In this document: in pieces, positions 24,115 to 33,181 of the stretch | Position numbering within the stretch: the first letter of the stretch is position 1 | How the letters are laid out: every line of letters begins with the position of its first letter | From: IMCC26077 sp964490435 | GTDB taxonomy: Bacteria > Actinomycetota > Actinomycetes > Nanopelagicales > Nanopelagicaceae | Reading direction: 5' to 3' | Assembly: GCA_964490435.1 (NCBI GenBank) | Contig: CAZBCF010000001.1 | Coordinates: 37,784 to 101,783 of the forward strand | Length of the DNA stretch: 64,000 nt | The notes under the pieces: model-generated | The model's input: only the letters and a program-made list of their open reading frames with translations | Database searches by the model: none | Told to the model about the DNA's origin: nothing | Made by a program: the position numbers and the translations under genes

Positions 24115-25616
24115 AACGACTGCAACCATTCGGTCAATAGCCTTACACCAAATCCAGTGCCACCTTTGGGATTCTCACCTGAATCAGAATCACTTCGCCC
24201 CACCCCTGCGATATCGAAGTGAACCCACTTCACTCCCGAACTACCTTGAACGAATCTCTCAAGAAACAAAGCGGCCGTGATTGAACCGCCACCCACGCTC
24301 GGTTTCGTCGCGATGTTCTTGAAATCAGCAATATTCGAGCGAAGGCTCGGTGCGTACTCATCGACCAGTGGCATATGCCAAACGCGATCACCAGAACGCT
24401 CCCCCGCCTTGGCGAACGTATTGGCGAGCGCACTATCGCGGGTGTACATCGCTGCATAGTGACGACTTAGCCCAAGAGTTGCTGCACCTGTCAAAGTGGC
24501 AACATCGATGAGGTAATCAGGGCTCAATCTTTCGAGGGCATACCCCAAACCATCGGCGAGCACCAACCTACCCTCAGCATCAGTATCGATCACTTCGACT
24601 GTCTGTCCGTCGAAGTGGGTAATGACATCCGATGGGCGTTGTGAGGTAGCGGCGAGCAGATTCTCTGCGCACATCAGAAGTCCGGTGATGCGAAGGTTGA
24701 GATTAAGTTGTGCTGCAGCACGGATCGTGCCCAATACCGCTGCCGCGCCTGCCATATCACTCTTCATCGGAACCATATGTTCATAAGGTCGTTTGAGCGA
24801 TACGCCGCCAGTATCGAACATGATGCCCTTACCCACGAGCACGATATGTGGCACGTTTCGCTTTCGTCCGTTGTAACTAATCTCGATAACCGCTGGTGGA
24901 CGCTTTGGCGACGAGTTACCAACTGCAGTCAACCCACCGAACCTTGCTAATGCTTTGGCCCCTTGGTGCACAGTGATCGCAATAGGAAACTTGGTGAGGG
25001 CGCGTTTTGCCTGTGCAGCCATCCATTGCGGACTCTTTATATTCGATGGTGTATGAATCAGGTCGCGAGCGAGTAAAGCGCCTTCAAGCATTGCTTGGGC
25101 TAGCTCCAGATCAAACTCCCTGATTAAAGTGAAAGTGGGAGCCACCTTGATCGGATTGGCAGCGCTGATCTTGAATTGATATGCGGCTAATGCCATCGCG
25201 AGGGCATGCGCTCTAGTGAGCTCGCCTTTACCGCCACATAGCGAGGCGCATTTCTTAGACGTGCCACGGAGTTTTCGACCCACCGCGCTCCCGGCTTTGA
25301 CGAGATCCGCGCGATTTCCCGCACCAATACCGACCAAGAGAATCGCACTCATCTTGTCGATCGAGACCGGCAGTTCAAAGAGTTCGCCGGGTTTACCCGT
25401 TAACTTGTGGCGCGCTATGACTTCATTGAGGTCAATTCCACTCTTGGCGTGTAGACGCTTAAGTACGGTGCGCACCTCGGCGCCTGCTTCTAGTGATACG
25501 CGCACTAAATCACCGCTCTTTGGGAGTGATTCACTTCGAGTCGGGATTACTAAAACATCAACGGTGCGCAACGTCGCCGAGGTAAACGCAGTTATTCGAG
25601 GATGATGTGCGGGCAC
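24111..25616 (-). CDS. pepA: Leucyl aminopeptidase (M17 family)
   Basis: A 501-residue cytosolic aminopeptidase. The C-terminal catalytic domain has GKGIMFDTGGVSLKR, MKSDMAGAAAVLG, and the M17 signature DTDAEGRLVLADGL, which give the lysine, arginine and acidic residues for the two metal ions. The N-terminal 170 residues are the variable macro-like domain. Start GTG 25616 lies 6 bases after TACGGT. The gene lies 19 bases after nhaA and is coupled to the methyltransferase. Confidence 0.93.
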   Translation of the reverse strand: MPAHHPRITAFTSATLRTVDVLVIPTRSESLPKSGDLVRVSLEAGAEVRTVLKRLHAKSGIDLNEVIARHKLTGKPGELFELPVSIDKMSAILLVGIGAGNRADLVKAGSAVGRKLRGTSKKCASLCGGKGELTRAHALAMALAAYQFKISAANPIKVAPTFTLIREFDLELAQAMLEGALLARDLIHTPSNIKSPQWMAAQAKRALTKFPIAITVHQGAKALARFGGLTAVGNSSPKRPPAVIEISYNGRKRNVPHIVLVGKGIMFDTGGVSLKRPYEHMVPMKSDMAGAAAVLGTIRAAAQLNLNLRITGLLMCAENLLAATSQRPSDVITHFDGQTVEVIDTDAEGRLVLADGLGYALERLSPDYLIDVATLTGAATLGLSRHYAAMYTRDSALANTFAKAGERSGDRVWHMPLVDEYAPSLRSNIADFKNIATKPSVGGGSITAALFLERFVQGSSGVKWVHFDIAGVGRSDSDSGENPKGGTGFGVRLLTEWLQSL

Positions 25617-25622
25617 GACCTA

Positions 25623-25628
25623 ACCGTA
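25623..25628 (-). promoter_or_regulatory. -10 hexamer for leaderless pepA mRNA
   Basis: TACGGT on the minus strand lies 6 bases before GTG 25616, in the short space after nhaA. Confidence 0.5.
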
Positions 25629-25635
25629 GCGCCTC

Positions 25636-26853
25636 TCATTCTCGTATCAAGCGAAAGAGCGCGACACCGATCAAACCGCTCAAGAGAGAGCCAGCCATCA
25701 CAGCGGTAACGGCGAGGTCCTGCAGGGCGGTCTCGGTGAATGCGAGTTTTGCGATGAATATCGCCACAGTGAACCCGATGCCAGCGGTGCTGCCGACTGC
25801 AACGAGCGCGCGGTTGCGAATCTGTGTCGGTAACTCTGCTAAGCCCGCCGCGACTGCGCCTTTTGCAGCGACGAATATGCCAAGGGGTTTGCCGATAGCT
25901 AAACCAGCGACGATGCCCCACGCAATCGGCGAGGTGAGCGCAGCATTAAGTGCGGCCGCATTCAATTGTACTCCGGAGTTTGCGAATGCGAATATTGGCA
26001 CGACCACGTATGCAGACAACCCATGGAGATTTCCCTCAAGCTTCTCGACAAGCGTCAAGGTGCCATCCTCGACATCCTCTAAATGCTCGTATTTGCCGCC
26101 AGACAAGACTGTTGCTGGGGTCATCAAACCCATGATCACCCCCGCAAGAGTGGGATGCACACCCGCCTTATAGAGACTGAACCAGAGCAAGATGCCAACA
26201 ATCGCGTAAACATAAGTTCGCATCACACCAATCTTTTGCAACACCAATACAGCAAGAATTGCACCAAGGGCTGCTAGTAACCAAGAAAAAACTGCTCCAG
26301 CAGAAAAAACAAGTGCGATGATGATGATTGCGCCAATGTCGTCGATGACTGCAAGTGCCAACAGGAATGACTTCAGCCCATCAGTCGCGCGCGCACCCAT
26401 CAAAGCAAGAATTCCTACGGCGAGTGCGATATCGGTTGCAACCGGAATGGCCCATCCTTCGGGGGCGGTTCCCCCAGCAATCGCAAGATAGATCAATGCT
26501 GGAACCGCCATACCACCTACTGCTGCAAAAAATGGGGCCGCTGCCCGTCGAAGATTTGCCAGATGCCCCGAAGTCAACTCACGTTTGATTTCTAGACCGA
26601 CTACGAAAAAGAAGATTGTCATCAAACCGTAGTTGATTACCGTGAGGATGGTCAGTTCGAGGTCAAGATCAATAGGACCAATTGGATCAATAGATTGAAG
26701 TGAGATGGAGAAATCTAGAATCCGAAAATAGTGATCGGCTAGGGGAGAGTTTGCGATGAGCAAACCTAGAGCCGCTGCAGCAAGTAGAAGTATTCCCGAA
26801 GAGCTCTCCCGCTCGAGAAAATCTCGAAACGGTGCGAATCTATTTCTTGACAA
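25636..26853 (-). CDS. nhaA: Na+/H+ antiporter NhaA
   Basis: A 405-residue membrane antiporter with about 12 membrane segments. Family motifs include GLLIANSPL near the N-terminus, FFFVVGLEIKREL near 90-102, and LALAVIDDIGAIIIIA with the paired Asp residues that carry cations. The start is TTG 26853, 14 bases inside the 3' end of the DUF3117 gene, giving MSRNRFAPFRDFL; no good ribosome binding site is seen, so it may depend on coupling to DUF3117. Confidence 0.9.
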   Translation of the reverse strand: MSRNRFAPFRDFLERESSSGILLLAAAALGLLIANSPLADHYFRILDFSISLQSIDPIGPIDLDLELTILTVINYGLMTIFFFVVGLEIKRELTSGHLANLRRAAAPFFAAVGGMAVPALIYLAIAGGTAPEGWAIPVATDIALAVGILALMGARATDGLKSFLLALAVIDDIGAIIIIALVFSAGAVFSWLLAALGAILAVLVLQKIGVMRTYVYAIVGILLWFSLYKAGVHPTLAGVIMGLMTPATVLSGGKYEHLEDVEDGTLTLVEKLEGNLHGLSAYVVVPIFAFANSGVQLNAAALNAALTSPIAWGIVAGLAIGKPLGIFVAAKGAVAAGLAELPTQIRNRALVAVGSTAGIGFTVAIFIAKLAFTETALQDLAVTAVMAGSLLSGLIGVALFRLIRE

Positions 26854-27019
26854 GCGCTACGGCAGCAGAGAGGCACTCTGAGAGGCGATTGGCTTCATCT
26901 GCATTGAGTTCGACAACCAAGCGGCCGCCACCTTCGAGCGGCACCCGCATCACCAAACTGCGATTCTCCTTGGTGACTTCCATTGGTCCATCACCAGTGC
27001 GGGGCTTCATGGCTGCCAT
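26840..27019 (-). CDS. DUF3117 family protein
   Basis: A 59-residue protein starting MAAMKPRTGDGPMEVTKE, the invariant N-terminus of DUF3117 (Rv1211-type). The central MRVPLEGGGRLVVELN is equally conserved. These tiny proteins are found almost only in Actinobacteria; function unknown. ATG 27019 is chosen over 27037 because it gives the canonical N-terminus and follows GATAAT by 6 bases. nhaA starts within its last codons. Confidence 0.9.
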   Translation of the reverse strand: MAAMKPRTGDGPMEVTKENRSLVMRVPLEGGGRLVVELNADEANRLSECLSAAVALVKK

Positions 27020-27025
27020 TCGAGA

Positions 27026-27031
27026 ATTATC
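27026..27031 (-). promoter_or_regulatory. -10 hexamer for leaderless DUF3117 gene
   Basis: GATAAT, five of six matches to TATAAT, ends 6 bases before ATG 27019. It overlaps the final codons of the sigma-region-4-like gene. Confidence 0.5.
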
Positions 27032-27239
27032 TCGCACCTTCGCCAGCCTGGGAAATTAGGACGGCAATTCGGGCCCGACCCCGCTCCAGTACTACAGATA
27101 CCGCTCGCTCCGGGACCGATAAGAGACCGGCTATCTCAGGGATGGAGCGGCGCTGGAGATAGACGAGGGTGAGGATGGTGCGCTCCTCTTCGGGTAGGCG
27201 CTTCAACAACTCTACGAAGGGGCTCGTATCGGCGCTCAT
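27027..27239 (-). CDS. Small sigma-70 region 4-like helix-turn-helix protein
   Basis: A 70-residue protein made almost only of a sigma region 4-type helix-turn-helix: LKRLPEEERTILTLVYLQRRSIPEIAGLLSV-like sequence (about 11-41) followed by a recognition helix PERAVSVVLERGRARI. No region 2 is present, so it cannot act as a full sigma factor. It could bind promoters or RNA polymerase as a regulator. TACCTT lies 7 bases before the ATG. It lies 7 bases before the DUF3117 gene. Confidence 0.8.
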   Translation of the reverse strand: MSADTSPFVELLKRLPEEERTILTLVYLQRRSIPEIAGLLSVPERAVSVVLERGRARIAVLISQAGEGAR

Positions 27240-27246
27240 AAAGGTG

Positions 27247-27252
27247 AAGGTA
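27247..27252 (-). promoter_or_regulatory. -10 hexamer for the leaderless sigma-region-4 gene
   Basis: TACCTT on the minus strand lies 7 bases before ATG 27239. Confidence 0.5.
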
Positions 27253-27281
27253 CCCCCAAACCTTTGTAAATCCTTGGGGCG

Positions 27282-27734
27282 TTAACCCGAGGTTGCGCGA
27301 GCGAGCTGGCGCGCAAAGCGGCGCAGGCTCAGCCACACCCCAATCGCCAGGCCAGGCTTGGCCACGATTGCGAACGCCCCAGAGAGCTCCTCGTTCCAGG
27401 TAAACCGGGTCTGCTCTGGGCCAATGGCTTCAAGGTGGAAGAAACCGCTACCCCGCAGCCACCGTCCGTAGTGGAGAACCTCACACCGATGCGGCGGCTC
27501 CCACGCAGTCACCTCCATCAAATCCCAAATGCCAAGCCACCCTCGCTGGACAAACGCGCCGGTGAATGCCGCGATCTTGGTGCCGACCCCATTGTGATCT
27601 TCGATGACATCAACTCGCGTTGCAAGCATCCATTCACCCTGCGCTGGCCAATCTGCAATAGCAGCCCAGACGCGTTCGACCGGCGCTTGAAAGGTCAACG
27701 TGAACTCAAGTTTTATTTCGCACCATCCGAACAT
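27282..27734 (-). CDS. SRPBCC (START-like) domain protein
   Basis: A 150-residue single-domain protein with the helix-grip pattern: EFTLTFQAPVERVWAAIADW at the start, GVGTKIAAFTG and TRFTWNEELSG in the middle, and a long C-terminal helix (SLRRFARQLARATSG). Members bind hydrophobic ligands or act as cyclases; no substrate is evident. Its ATG lies 29 bases inside the upstream MFS gene. Confidence 0.78.
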   Translation of the reverse strand: MFGWCEIKLEFTLTFQAPVERVWAAIADWPAQGEWMLATRVDVIEDHNGVGTKIAAFTGAFVQRGWLGIWDLMEVTAWEPPHRCEVLHYGRWLRGSGFFHLEAIGPEQTRFTWNEELSGAFAIVAKPGLAIGVWLSLRRFARQLARATSG

Positions 27735-28935
27735 CGCGCACCGAGAGCGCAGTTAGCGTTGCCATCAATACTAAACCGGCAAGAAGGTAGAGCGCATTTT
27801 TTGTTCCGATGTGTTCGGCAAGTGGGCCGATGAAGATAAGTCCGATGGGCGCTAACGCGTATGAACCTAAGGCATCGTAAGAGATGACGCGTGAATATGA
27901 CTCTTCTGGAATGTTGTGCTGCATCGATGTACTCCAGGCGACGTAGAAGATCTCAATAGCCACGCCCGCGAAGAAGGCCATGGCTATCGGAATCCAAATC
28001 TCGGAGGCGAGGGTAATCGAGAAGATCCATGCGCTCATAAAGAGCATCGGGGTGATGCCATACACCAGCGGCTTACTCAACGAGAAGCGAAGTAGTGCTA
28101 CCCCCGTGACGATCATGCCAATCGTTGATACTGCCAGGATCAAAGACCACTCCCGCGGCCCGTATCCGCTCTCCTTAGTAGCCAACGGGCCAAGTACTCC
28201 AAGAGTCGACTCATACGCGAGATTGATGAATGTGAATGCGACCACGACTGAGACCACCCACTTGCGCGCGATAAATTCACGCCATCCCTCACGAAGTTGA
28301 TGGAACATCGTTCCACTCTCTTCACGAACGATGCGTGGCAGATCGAGCGACCAAACCAAGATTCCGGCGATGAAGAATGAGAGCGCATCGACTGCCAAAG
28401 CCCATCCAGAGCCAGCAAAAGCAACTAATACCCCACCAAGTAGCGCGCCGCCGGTGTATCCAAAATTGGTAAGTAACCCAATCACGCTATTGCCGCGCTG
28501 CAATTGATCCTTAGGGAGAATCTCGGGGAGCACCCCCGAGAAGGCTGGCCACCAAAGCGCATTCAAGAATCCAAAGAGCGCTCCCATGACACACAAAAGC
28601 GGAATCGAAACGAAACCAAAGATGAAACTCGTTGCGCTCACCATGACAAAAGCGCTACCGATGATGTCTGTTCCGCCAACAATCCTGTTTCGTTTATATC
28701 GATCGCCAACGACCCCTCCGAATAACATAAAGAGGAGCAGTGGAATCATTTGCGAGCCAAGAACCAGACTAAGTTGCGAGGCAGAACCGTTTGGTAGTCC
28801 AAGTACTCCAAACGAGAGCGCTATCGGCTTGATGCCATTGCCGACATTTGAGATGAATCGAGCCACTGCTAATTTTTTGAATCCCGAATAACTCCCAAGC
28901 GCTCGAATATCCGCACTAATAGTTGATGCAGGCAT
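27706..28935 (-). CDS. MFS transporter (drug/metabolite exporter-like)
   Basis: About 409 residues with 12 membrane segments. LFGGVVGDRYKRNRIV near residue 75-90 is the loop 2-3 signature of the major facilitator family (G-x3-D-R). RFISNVGNGIKPIALSFGV is the first helix. The nearest family resemblance is to EntS/MacrolideF-type exporters; the substrate is unknown. The start ATG 28935 (MPASTISADIR) overlaps the end of the LOG gene by 20 bases and has a GAAGAAG before it; ATG 29019 would overlap by more than 100 bases. Confidence 0.84.
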   Translation of the reverse strand: MPASTISADIRALGSYSGFKKLAVARFISNVGNGIKPIALSFGVLGLPNGSASQLSLVLGSQMIPLLLFMLFGGVVGDRYKRNRIVGGTDIIGSAFVMVSATSFIFGFVSIPLLCVMGALFGFLNALWWPAFSGVLPEILPKDQLQRGNSVIGLLTNFGYTGGALLGGVLVAFAGSGWALAVDALSFFIAGILVWSLDLPRIVREESGTMFHQLREGWREFIARKWVVSVVVAFTFINLAYESTLGVLGPLATKESGYGPREWSLILAVSTIGMIVTGVALLRFSLSKPLVYGITPMLFMSAWIFSITLASEIWIPIAMAFFAGVAIEIFYVAWSTSMQHNIPEESYSRVISYDALGSYALAPIGLIFIGPLAEHIGTKNALYLLAGLVLMATLTALSVRDVRMVRNKT

Positions 28936-29452
28936 CGAGCGCTTCTTCGACAGAGGTTGTCCAGATGATGTCTCCGAGTTGACCAGGTTTGAGGAAATTC
29001 TCTTGGGCAAGATAGTCAATCAAATCTCTGAGCGGCTTATAAAAACCCTTGGGATCCAAGATGATGACAGGTTTCTTATGGAAGCCAAGCGACCTTCCTA
29101 CCCAGATCTCGAAGAACTCCTCCATCGTGCCAGCCCCGCCAGGTAGGGTGATGAATGCATCAGCAAATTGATCAAGGAGCGCCTTGCGAACGCGCATGTC
29201 ATCCACTACATGCAATTCGGTTGCTTGATGATCGGCGAACTCATATTCAGCAAGGCGTTGTGGGATCACACCGATGGTCTCGCCACCCAACTCACGACAG
29301 GCTCGTGAGACTGCCCCCATCATCGAAATCTGGCCGCCGCCCCACACCAACGACCACTGTCTTCGCGCGATGGCTGCGCCAACCTCTCCGGCTAATTCGA
29401 TATGTTCCGGAGCGATATTTTCTGATGCTGAGCAGTAAACCGCGATATGCAC
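28916..29452 (-). CDS. LOG-family nucleoside 5'-monophosphate phosphoribohydrolase (TIGR00730)
   Basis: A 178-residue Rossmann-fold protein with the LOG signature PGGAGTMEEFFE near 108-119 and VWGGGQISMMGAVS near 37-50. LOG proteins cut cytokinin-type or other nucleotide monophosphates to free base and ribose phosphate; the M. tuberculosis homologue Rv1205 lies beside lysine genes and makes cytokinins. The start is GTG 29452, 6 bases after TATCCT. It is divergent from dapD. Confidence 0.87.
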   Translation of the reverse strand: MHIAVYCSASENIAPEHIELAGEVGAAIARRQWSLVWGGGQISMMGAVSRACRELGGETIGVIPQRLAEYEFADHQATELHVVDDMRVRKALLDQFADAFITLPGGAGTMEEFFEIWVGRSLGFHKKPVIILDPKGFYKPLRDLIDYLAQENFLKPGQLGDIIWTTSVEEALDACINY

Positions 29453-29458
29453 CCGCTC

Positions 29459-29482
29459 AGGATACGGGGAAAGCGGTACGGT
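29459..29482. promoter_or_regulatory. Divergent leaderless promoters for LOG and dapD
   Basis: TATCCT on the minus strand (29464-29459) is 6 bases before GTG 29452, and TACGGT on the plus strand (29477-29482) is 6 bases before ATG 29489. The whole intergenic space is 36 bases. Confidence 0.55.
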
Positions 29483-29488
29483 TTACTC

Positions 29489-30403
29489 ATGGTGATGGCA
29501 TCGGGCGTTGGATTAGCAACGGTTGCGGCAAATGGCACCGTTCTTGATACGTGGTTTCCACAGCCAACGCTCAGCCCGCTTATGCAGGGCAAACATCCTG
29601 ACCTTGGCCCACTTCAGATGTCAGATGATGATCGAAAAGTCACCCGAAAAATCGTCGAGATCGAGATTGATATCGAAAATCCACCAGCCAGCACGATTGA
29701 TGTATATCTACGGCTGCACTTGCTCTCGCACCGACTCGTCAAGCCACATGGTCAATCCCTCGAAGGTATCTTCGGATTACTACCGAATGTCATCTGGACT
29801 TCATGTGGTCCCTGCCTCAATGAAGAGTTCGAGAGTACACGCGCTGCACTGATGAAGCGTGGCCAAGTCATCGTGTACGGAGTAGACAAGTTCCCACGAA
29901 TGGTTGATTACGTTATCCCTAGTGGTGTTCGAATCGCTGATGCCGATCGAGTTCGATTAGGCGCCTATCTCTCGAGTGGCACCACTGTCATGCATGAAGG
30001 GTTTGTAAATTTCAATGCCGGAACGCTTGGTGCATCTATGGTTGAAGGACGCATCTCGGCTGGAGTGGTCGTCGGTGACGGTTCAGACATCGGTGGCGGC
30101 GCATCGATTATGGGCACGCTCTCTGGTGGTGGTAAAGAAGTTATCTCGATTGGCGAGAAGACCCTGCTCGGCGCTAACTCTGGACTTGGAATCTCGCTCG
30201 GAAATAATTGCGTGGTCGAAGCAGGTTTGTATCTCACTGCAGCATCCAAAGTCGAACTTCCCGATGGCCACATCATCAAAGCAAAAGAATTGTCAGGCGC
30301 TCACAACCTGCTCTTTCGCAGAAACTCCCGGAGTGGTGCGATCGAAGCACTGGCAAAAGAGGGTAGTTGGGGCGGCTTGAACTCGGTGTTACACGCTAAC
30401 TGA
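29489..30403 (+). CDS. dapD: 2,3,4,5-tetrahydropyridine-2,6-dicarboxylate N-succinyltransferase (actinobacterial type)
   Basis: About 305 residues. The C-terminal half is a hexapeptide left-handed beta-helix (VRLGAYLSSGTTVMHEGFVNFN; SAGVVVGDGSDIGGGASIMG) that forms the trimer and the succinyl-CoA site; the N-terminal part matches the divergent actinobacterial DapD. It commits tetrahydrodipicolinate to the succinylase route to diaminopimelate and lysine, for which DapC is at 3.6 kb. ATG 29489 is chosen from TACGGT-N6-ATG; ATG 29447 lies within the LOG start. Its stop overlaps the SpoIID-type gene by 8 bases. Confidence 0.93.
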   Translation: MVMASGVGLATVAANGTVLDTWFPQPTLSPLMQGKHPDLGPLQMSDDDRKVTRKIVEIEIDIENPPASTIDVYLRLHLLSHRLVKPHGQSLEGIFGLLPNVIWTSCGPCLNEEFESTRAALMKRGQVIVYGVDKFPRMVDYVIPSGVRIADADRVRLGAYLSSGTTVMHEGFVNFNAGTLGASMVEGRISAGVVVGDGSDIGGGASIMGTLSGGGKEVISIGEKTLLGANSGLGISLGNNCVVEAGLYLTAASKVELPDGHIIKAKELSGAHNLLFRRNSRSGAIEALAKEGSWGGLNSVLHAN

Positions 30404-32423
30404 GGTTTTGTAGCGGTTTTAGATCCAGTTCTTTGTCGAGCACCGTGATTGACGCGATATTCGGAAAACTCTTGAGTACCGAACTCGCTTCTGCTACCTC
30501 ATCTCCATTGGCGATGAGAACAGGTGATTGCCAACTTGAACCGACGAATGCGGCGAGCGGCGAGCGGGTAATCACAACACGGGCTGGAAAACGGAATTGA
30601 TTCAGCTGCCCATAAAAGATGCCAGCGACATTGCGCTCCGCCAGAGCCTCGGCAACTGATTTCGACGGCTCGTAGTTTCGACTCCAGATGATAGGACGAT
30701 CAGCGGCGATAATCCGAGCCGCGTCGCGGAGCATCTCCTCTCGTTCGCTCTTGATGAGAATGAGCGGCTCACCGGGAAGTTTGGCGAACACGCGTTCGCT
30801 CACCTCTATCTCAGAACGTCCCTCACAACGAGTCTCAGTGAGTTTAGCTTTCGCGAGGATTGCTTTGGCGGGCAGCGCTTTCGAATTTCCAATCAAAGTC
30901 ACCGACGTGATTTTGCGACGGGCCAATTCCTTTCGCGTCTGTTGCGATAGCGCTTTGTTCGTCACGTTGAGAACTGGCAATTGGAGTCTGCTGCCATAAG
31001 CCAAACCCACCAGAGCGCCAGCGGGATCGCCTTGGAAATTGACGAGTACTGCGCTTTTGGCGCTCGGCCACATATTTCGTGAGACTGCGATCGCTAGATC
31101 GTCGGCACTCTCAGCAGTTACCCGATTAACCGACCTGGAAATCCACGTGGATGGCAACTTCAACTTCGAGCGAAAACTCTCACCAGTCAACTCTGCACTG
31201 GCCCCGGTCGCGCTGTATGCGACGATTGCCTTAACTCCGCCCGCCTTAGTGCGCGATGTGATCTCATAACGCATTACATCAGGCAGTCCGAATGCTTTTG
31301 CAAAATCTGCTTGACTGACTTGCCTGGTCCACGAACTAAAAGTCGGGTTGATTAATGGATCAAGGCTCCAAGGATCTGGGACTGGCACCAGATAGGGAAT
31401 CGGACTCCCCCACACCTCTGCAACATCCTGTGTTGTACCACCAGTTGACGAAGCGTAGAAAGTAGAAATCACTTTCCCTTTGTAGGTCACGGCAAGACCT
31501 TTGCCTGGTTCAGGTTCCGTTGCAGTGATTGCATCGACCCATTTTTGCCCATAAACCGGTTCACTCTCTTTGGAGTAACCGACGAAATTCTGATCTTGCA
31601 CTGATGAATAAAGATTGCAATCACATCCCTTGCGGAAAGTATTGGCTTTCACGATTGCAAAGGATCTGGCTGCAATTACTTGCGCTTCAAGCGCAGCGCT
31701 CGGCCATGATGAAGGAACCTCACCGATGCCGCGCAAGTATTCACTGTGGATTCGCAATGTCGTTGTTGCGATGATCGAGCCTTGGATAGCCGGAGATACC
31801 GGAGGGATAAATTTCACTTGAATCTGGCCATACTTATACTTGCGCACGATTGAACCTTGGCGCATCTTCACCACATTCACATCTCCCGGATATGTCGGGG
31901 TCCCCGACCAGCGCAAAGTCCACACTTGACCAATTGGCAACGTTGTTGCCTGCTTAGTTACTGAATCAAGAACTGAGGTGATCAATGTGCCGCTGAGTGC
32001 AGAGAACATCACCTCGCCACCGATTGGTACTTCAGCAACTGGTTGTTCAGTTGCCGGAACTTCTGGCGGTAGATCCCCGCTATATATACGTAATGGCGCA
32101 GCAAGCCCCCCGATGCCTTCGGCGGCGAAACCTACCGTTGCGACTTTATCTGCGATGTTGACTCGAACGAATTGCGAATCATCCACCGACTCGACAATTG
32201 TTCCTGGGTAGTAGTACGTCGCTATCTCAGAGCCACTCTTTCCCTCAAGGGCCTGACCGTATGCTCCAAATTGGCTCATCCCAACGCCATGGCCGTAGCC
32301 CGAGCCGCGGAACTCAAATCGCGCTGGAATCTCGACCGCGCTAGCGCTGAGGGGGTTGAGCGAAGTAACAGAGGTAAAGATGAGGGTAAGTGCGAGCGAT
32401 CTGATTCTCTTAGACATCTTCAT
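30396..32423 (-). CDS. Secreted SpoIID/LytB-domain protein with cell-wall-binding repeats
   Basis: A 675-residue exported protein. A signal peptide (SLALTLIFTSVTSLNPLSASA, about 8-28) precedes a SpoIID-like domain: GYGHGVGMSQFGAYGQAL near 42-59 and FYASSTGGTTQDVAEVWG near 325. SpoIID-type enzymes are lytic transglycosylases acting on denuded peptidoglycan. The last 230 residues look like cell wall-binding repeat 2 modules (VTLIGNSKALPAKAIL). Start ATG 32423 overlaps the end of the ABC ATPase gene. It is the last gene of the exporter run, so a role at the cell surface with the exported polymer is likely. Confidence 0.87.
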   Translation of the reverse strand: MKMSKRIRSLALTLIFTSVTSLNPLSASAVEIPARFEFRGSGYGHGVGMSQFGAYGQALEGKSGSEIATYYYPGTIVESVDDSQFVRVNIADKVATVGFAAEGIGGLAAPLRIYSGDLPPEVPATEQPVAEVPIGGEVMFSALSGTLITSVLDSVTKQATTLPIGQVWTLRWSGTPTYPGDVNVVKMRQGSIVRKYKYGQIQVKFIPPVSPAIQGSIIATTTLRIHSEYLRGIGEVPSSWPSAALEAQVIAARSFAIVKANTFRKGCDCNLYSSVQDQNFVGYSKESEPVYGQKWVDAITATEPEPGKGLAVTYKGKVISTFYASSTGGTTQDVAEVWGSPIPYLVPVPDPWSLDPLINPTFSSWTRQVSQADFAKAFGLPDVMRYEITSRTKAGGVKAIVAYSATGASAELTGESFRSKLKLPSTWISRSVNRVTAESADDLAIAVSRNMWPSAKSAVLVNFQGDPAGALVGLAYGSRLQLPVLNVTNKALSQQTRKELARRKITSVTLIGNSKALPAKAILAKAKLTETRCEGRSEIEVSERVFAKLPGEPLILIKSEREEMLRDAARIIAADRPIIWSRNYEPSKSVAEALAERNVAGIFYGQLNQFRFPARVVITRSPLAAFVGSSWQSPVLIANGDEVAEASSVLKSFPNIASITVLDKELDLKPLQNLS

Positions 32424-33156
32424 CAGCAGCAGGAGATGCCGCCACGTGCAATGACTCCTTATATGCGGTGATGACCTGCTTTGGCTCCCCGCGCATCATC
32501 ACCTGTCCCTGATTGAGCCAAACGACATCGTTACAAATGTCCTGCACCGTCGCCAAAGCATGGCTGACAATGATGATTGCCCTGTTATGACTTCGCAAAG
32601 ATTTAATTCGGTCTAAACATTTCTTTTTGAACTTTGCATCGCCAGTACTGAGCGCCTCATCAATAATGAGGATGTCTGGCTCGACTACAACCGACACCGC
32701 AAATGCAAGGCGCGAGTACATTCCTGATGAATAGGTCTTCATCGGAGAATCGATTGCATCACCAATCTCTGCAAAGGCGGCAATCTCATCGAATTGCCCT
32801 TGGATATCGGTCCGACTTAAACCCGCAGCAAGACCGCCGAGGATCACGTTCTCGCGTCCAGTCAATCGAGGGTTGAACCCGACGCCGAGGGCTAACAGCG
32901 TGCTAACTTTTCCTTCGACCACTACCTCTCCCGAGGTTGGCGGGATGATTCCAGAAATCACTCGCATCAGCGAAGATTTACCTGCTCCGTTAGTGCCAAT
33001 AACGCCCAGCACACTTCCATATGGAATATCGAGAGTGATGCCACGTAAGGCTCTTACCTCACGAGTCTTTCGACCAGTTTGAGTGAGCGCTTGCCTAAAA
33101 GTAGGTTTTCGCTCAAGGGTGGTCACATAGGTAAGAGTGAGGTCATTGATTGACAC
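32410..33156 (-). CDS. ABC exporter ATPase for surface polysaccharide or teichoic acid (Wzt/TagH-like)
   Basis: About 248 residues. Walker A GTNGAGKSSLMRVISG, signature MKTYSSGMYSRLAFAV (SSGM in place of SGGQ, typical for this subfamily), Walker B PDILIIDEALSTGD and the switch histidine in IIVSHALATVQ are all present. LGVGFNPRLTGRENVILGG is diagnostic of O-antigen/teichoic acid exporters. GTG 33156 is favoured by AGGTGA 7 bases upstream; GTG 33204, overlapping the permease gene, is possible. It pairs with the permease next to it. Confidence 0.9.
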   Translation of the reverse strand: MSINDLTLTYVTTLERKPTFRQALTQTGRKTREVRALRGITLDIPYGSVLGVIGTNGAGKSSLMRVISGIIPPTSGEVVVEGKVSTLLALGVGFNPRLTGRENVILGGLAAGLSRTDIQGQFDEIAAFAEIGDAIDSPMKTYSSGMYSRLAFAVSVVVEPDILIIDEALSTGDAKFKKKCLDRIKSLRSHNRAIIIVSHALATVQDICNDVVWLNQGQVMMRGEPKQVITAYKESLHVAASPAADEDV

Positions 33157-33181
33157 GGCACGATCACCTGGGCGATGTTCA

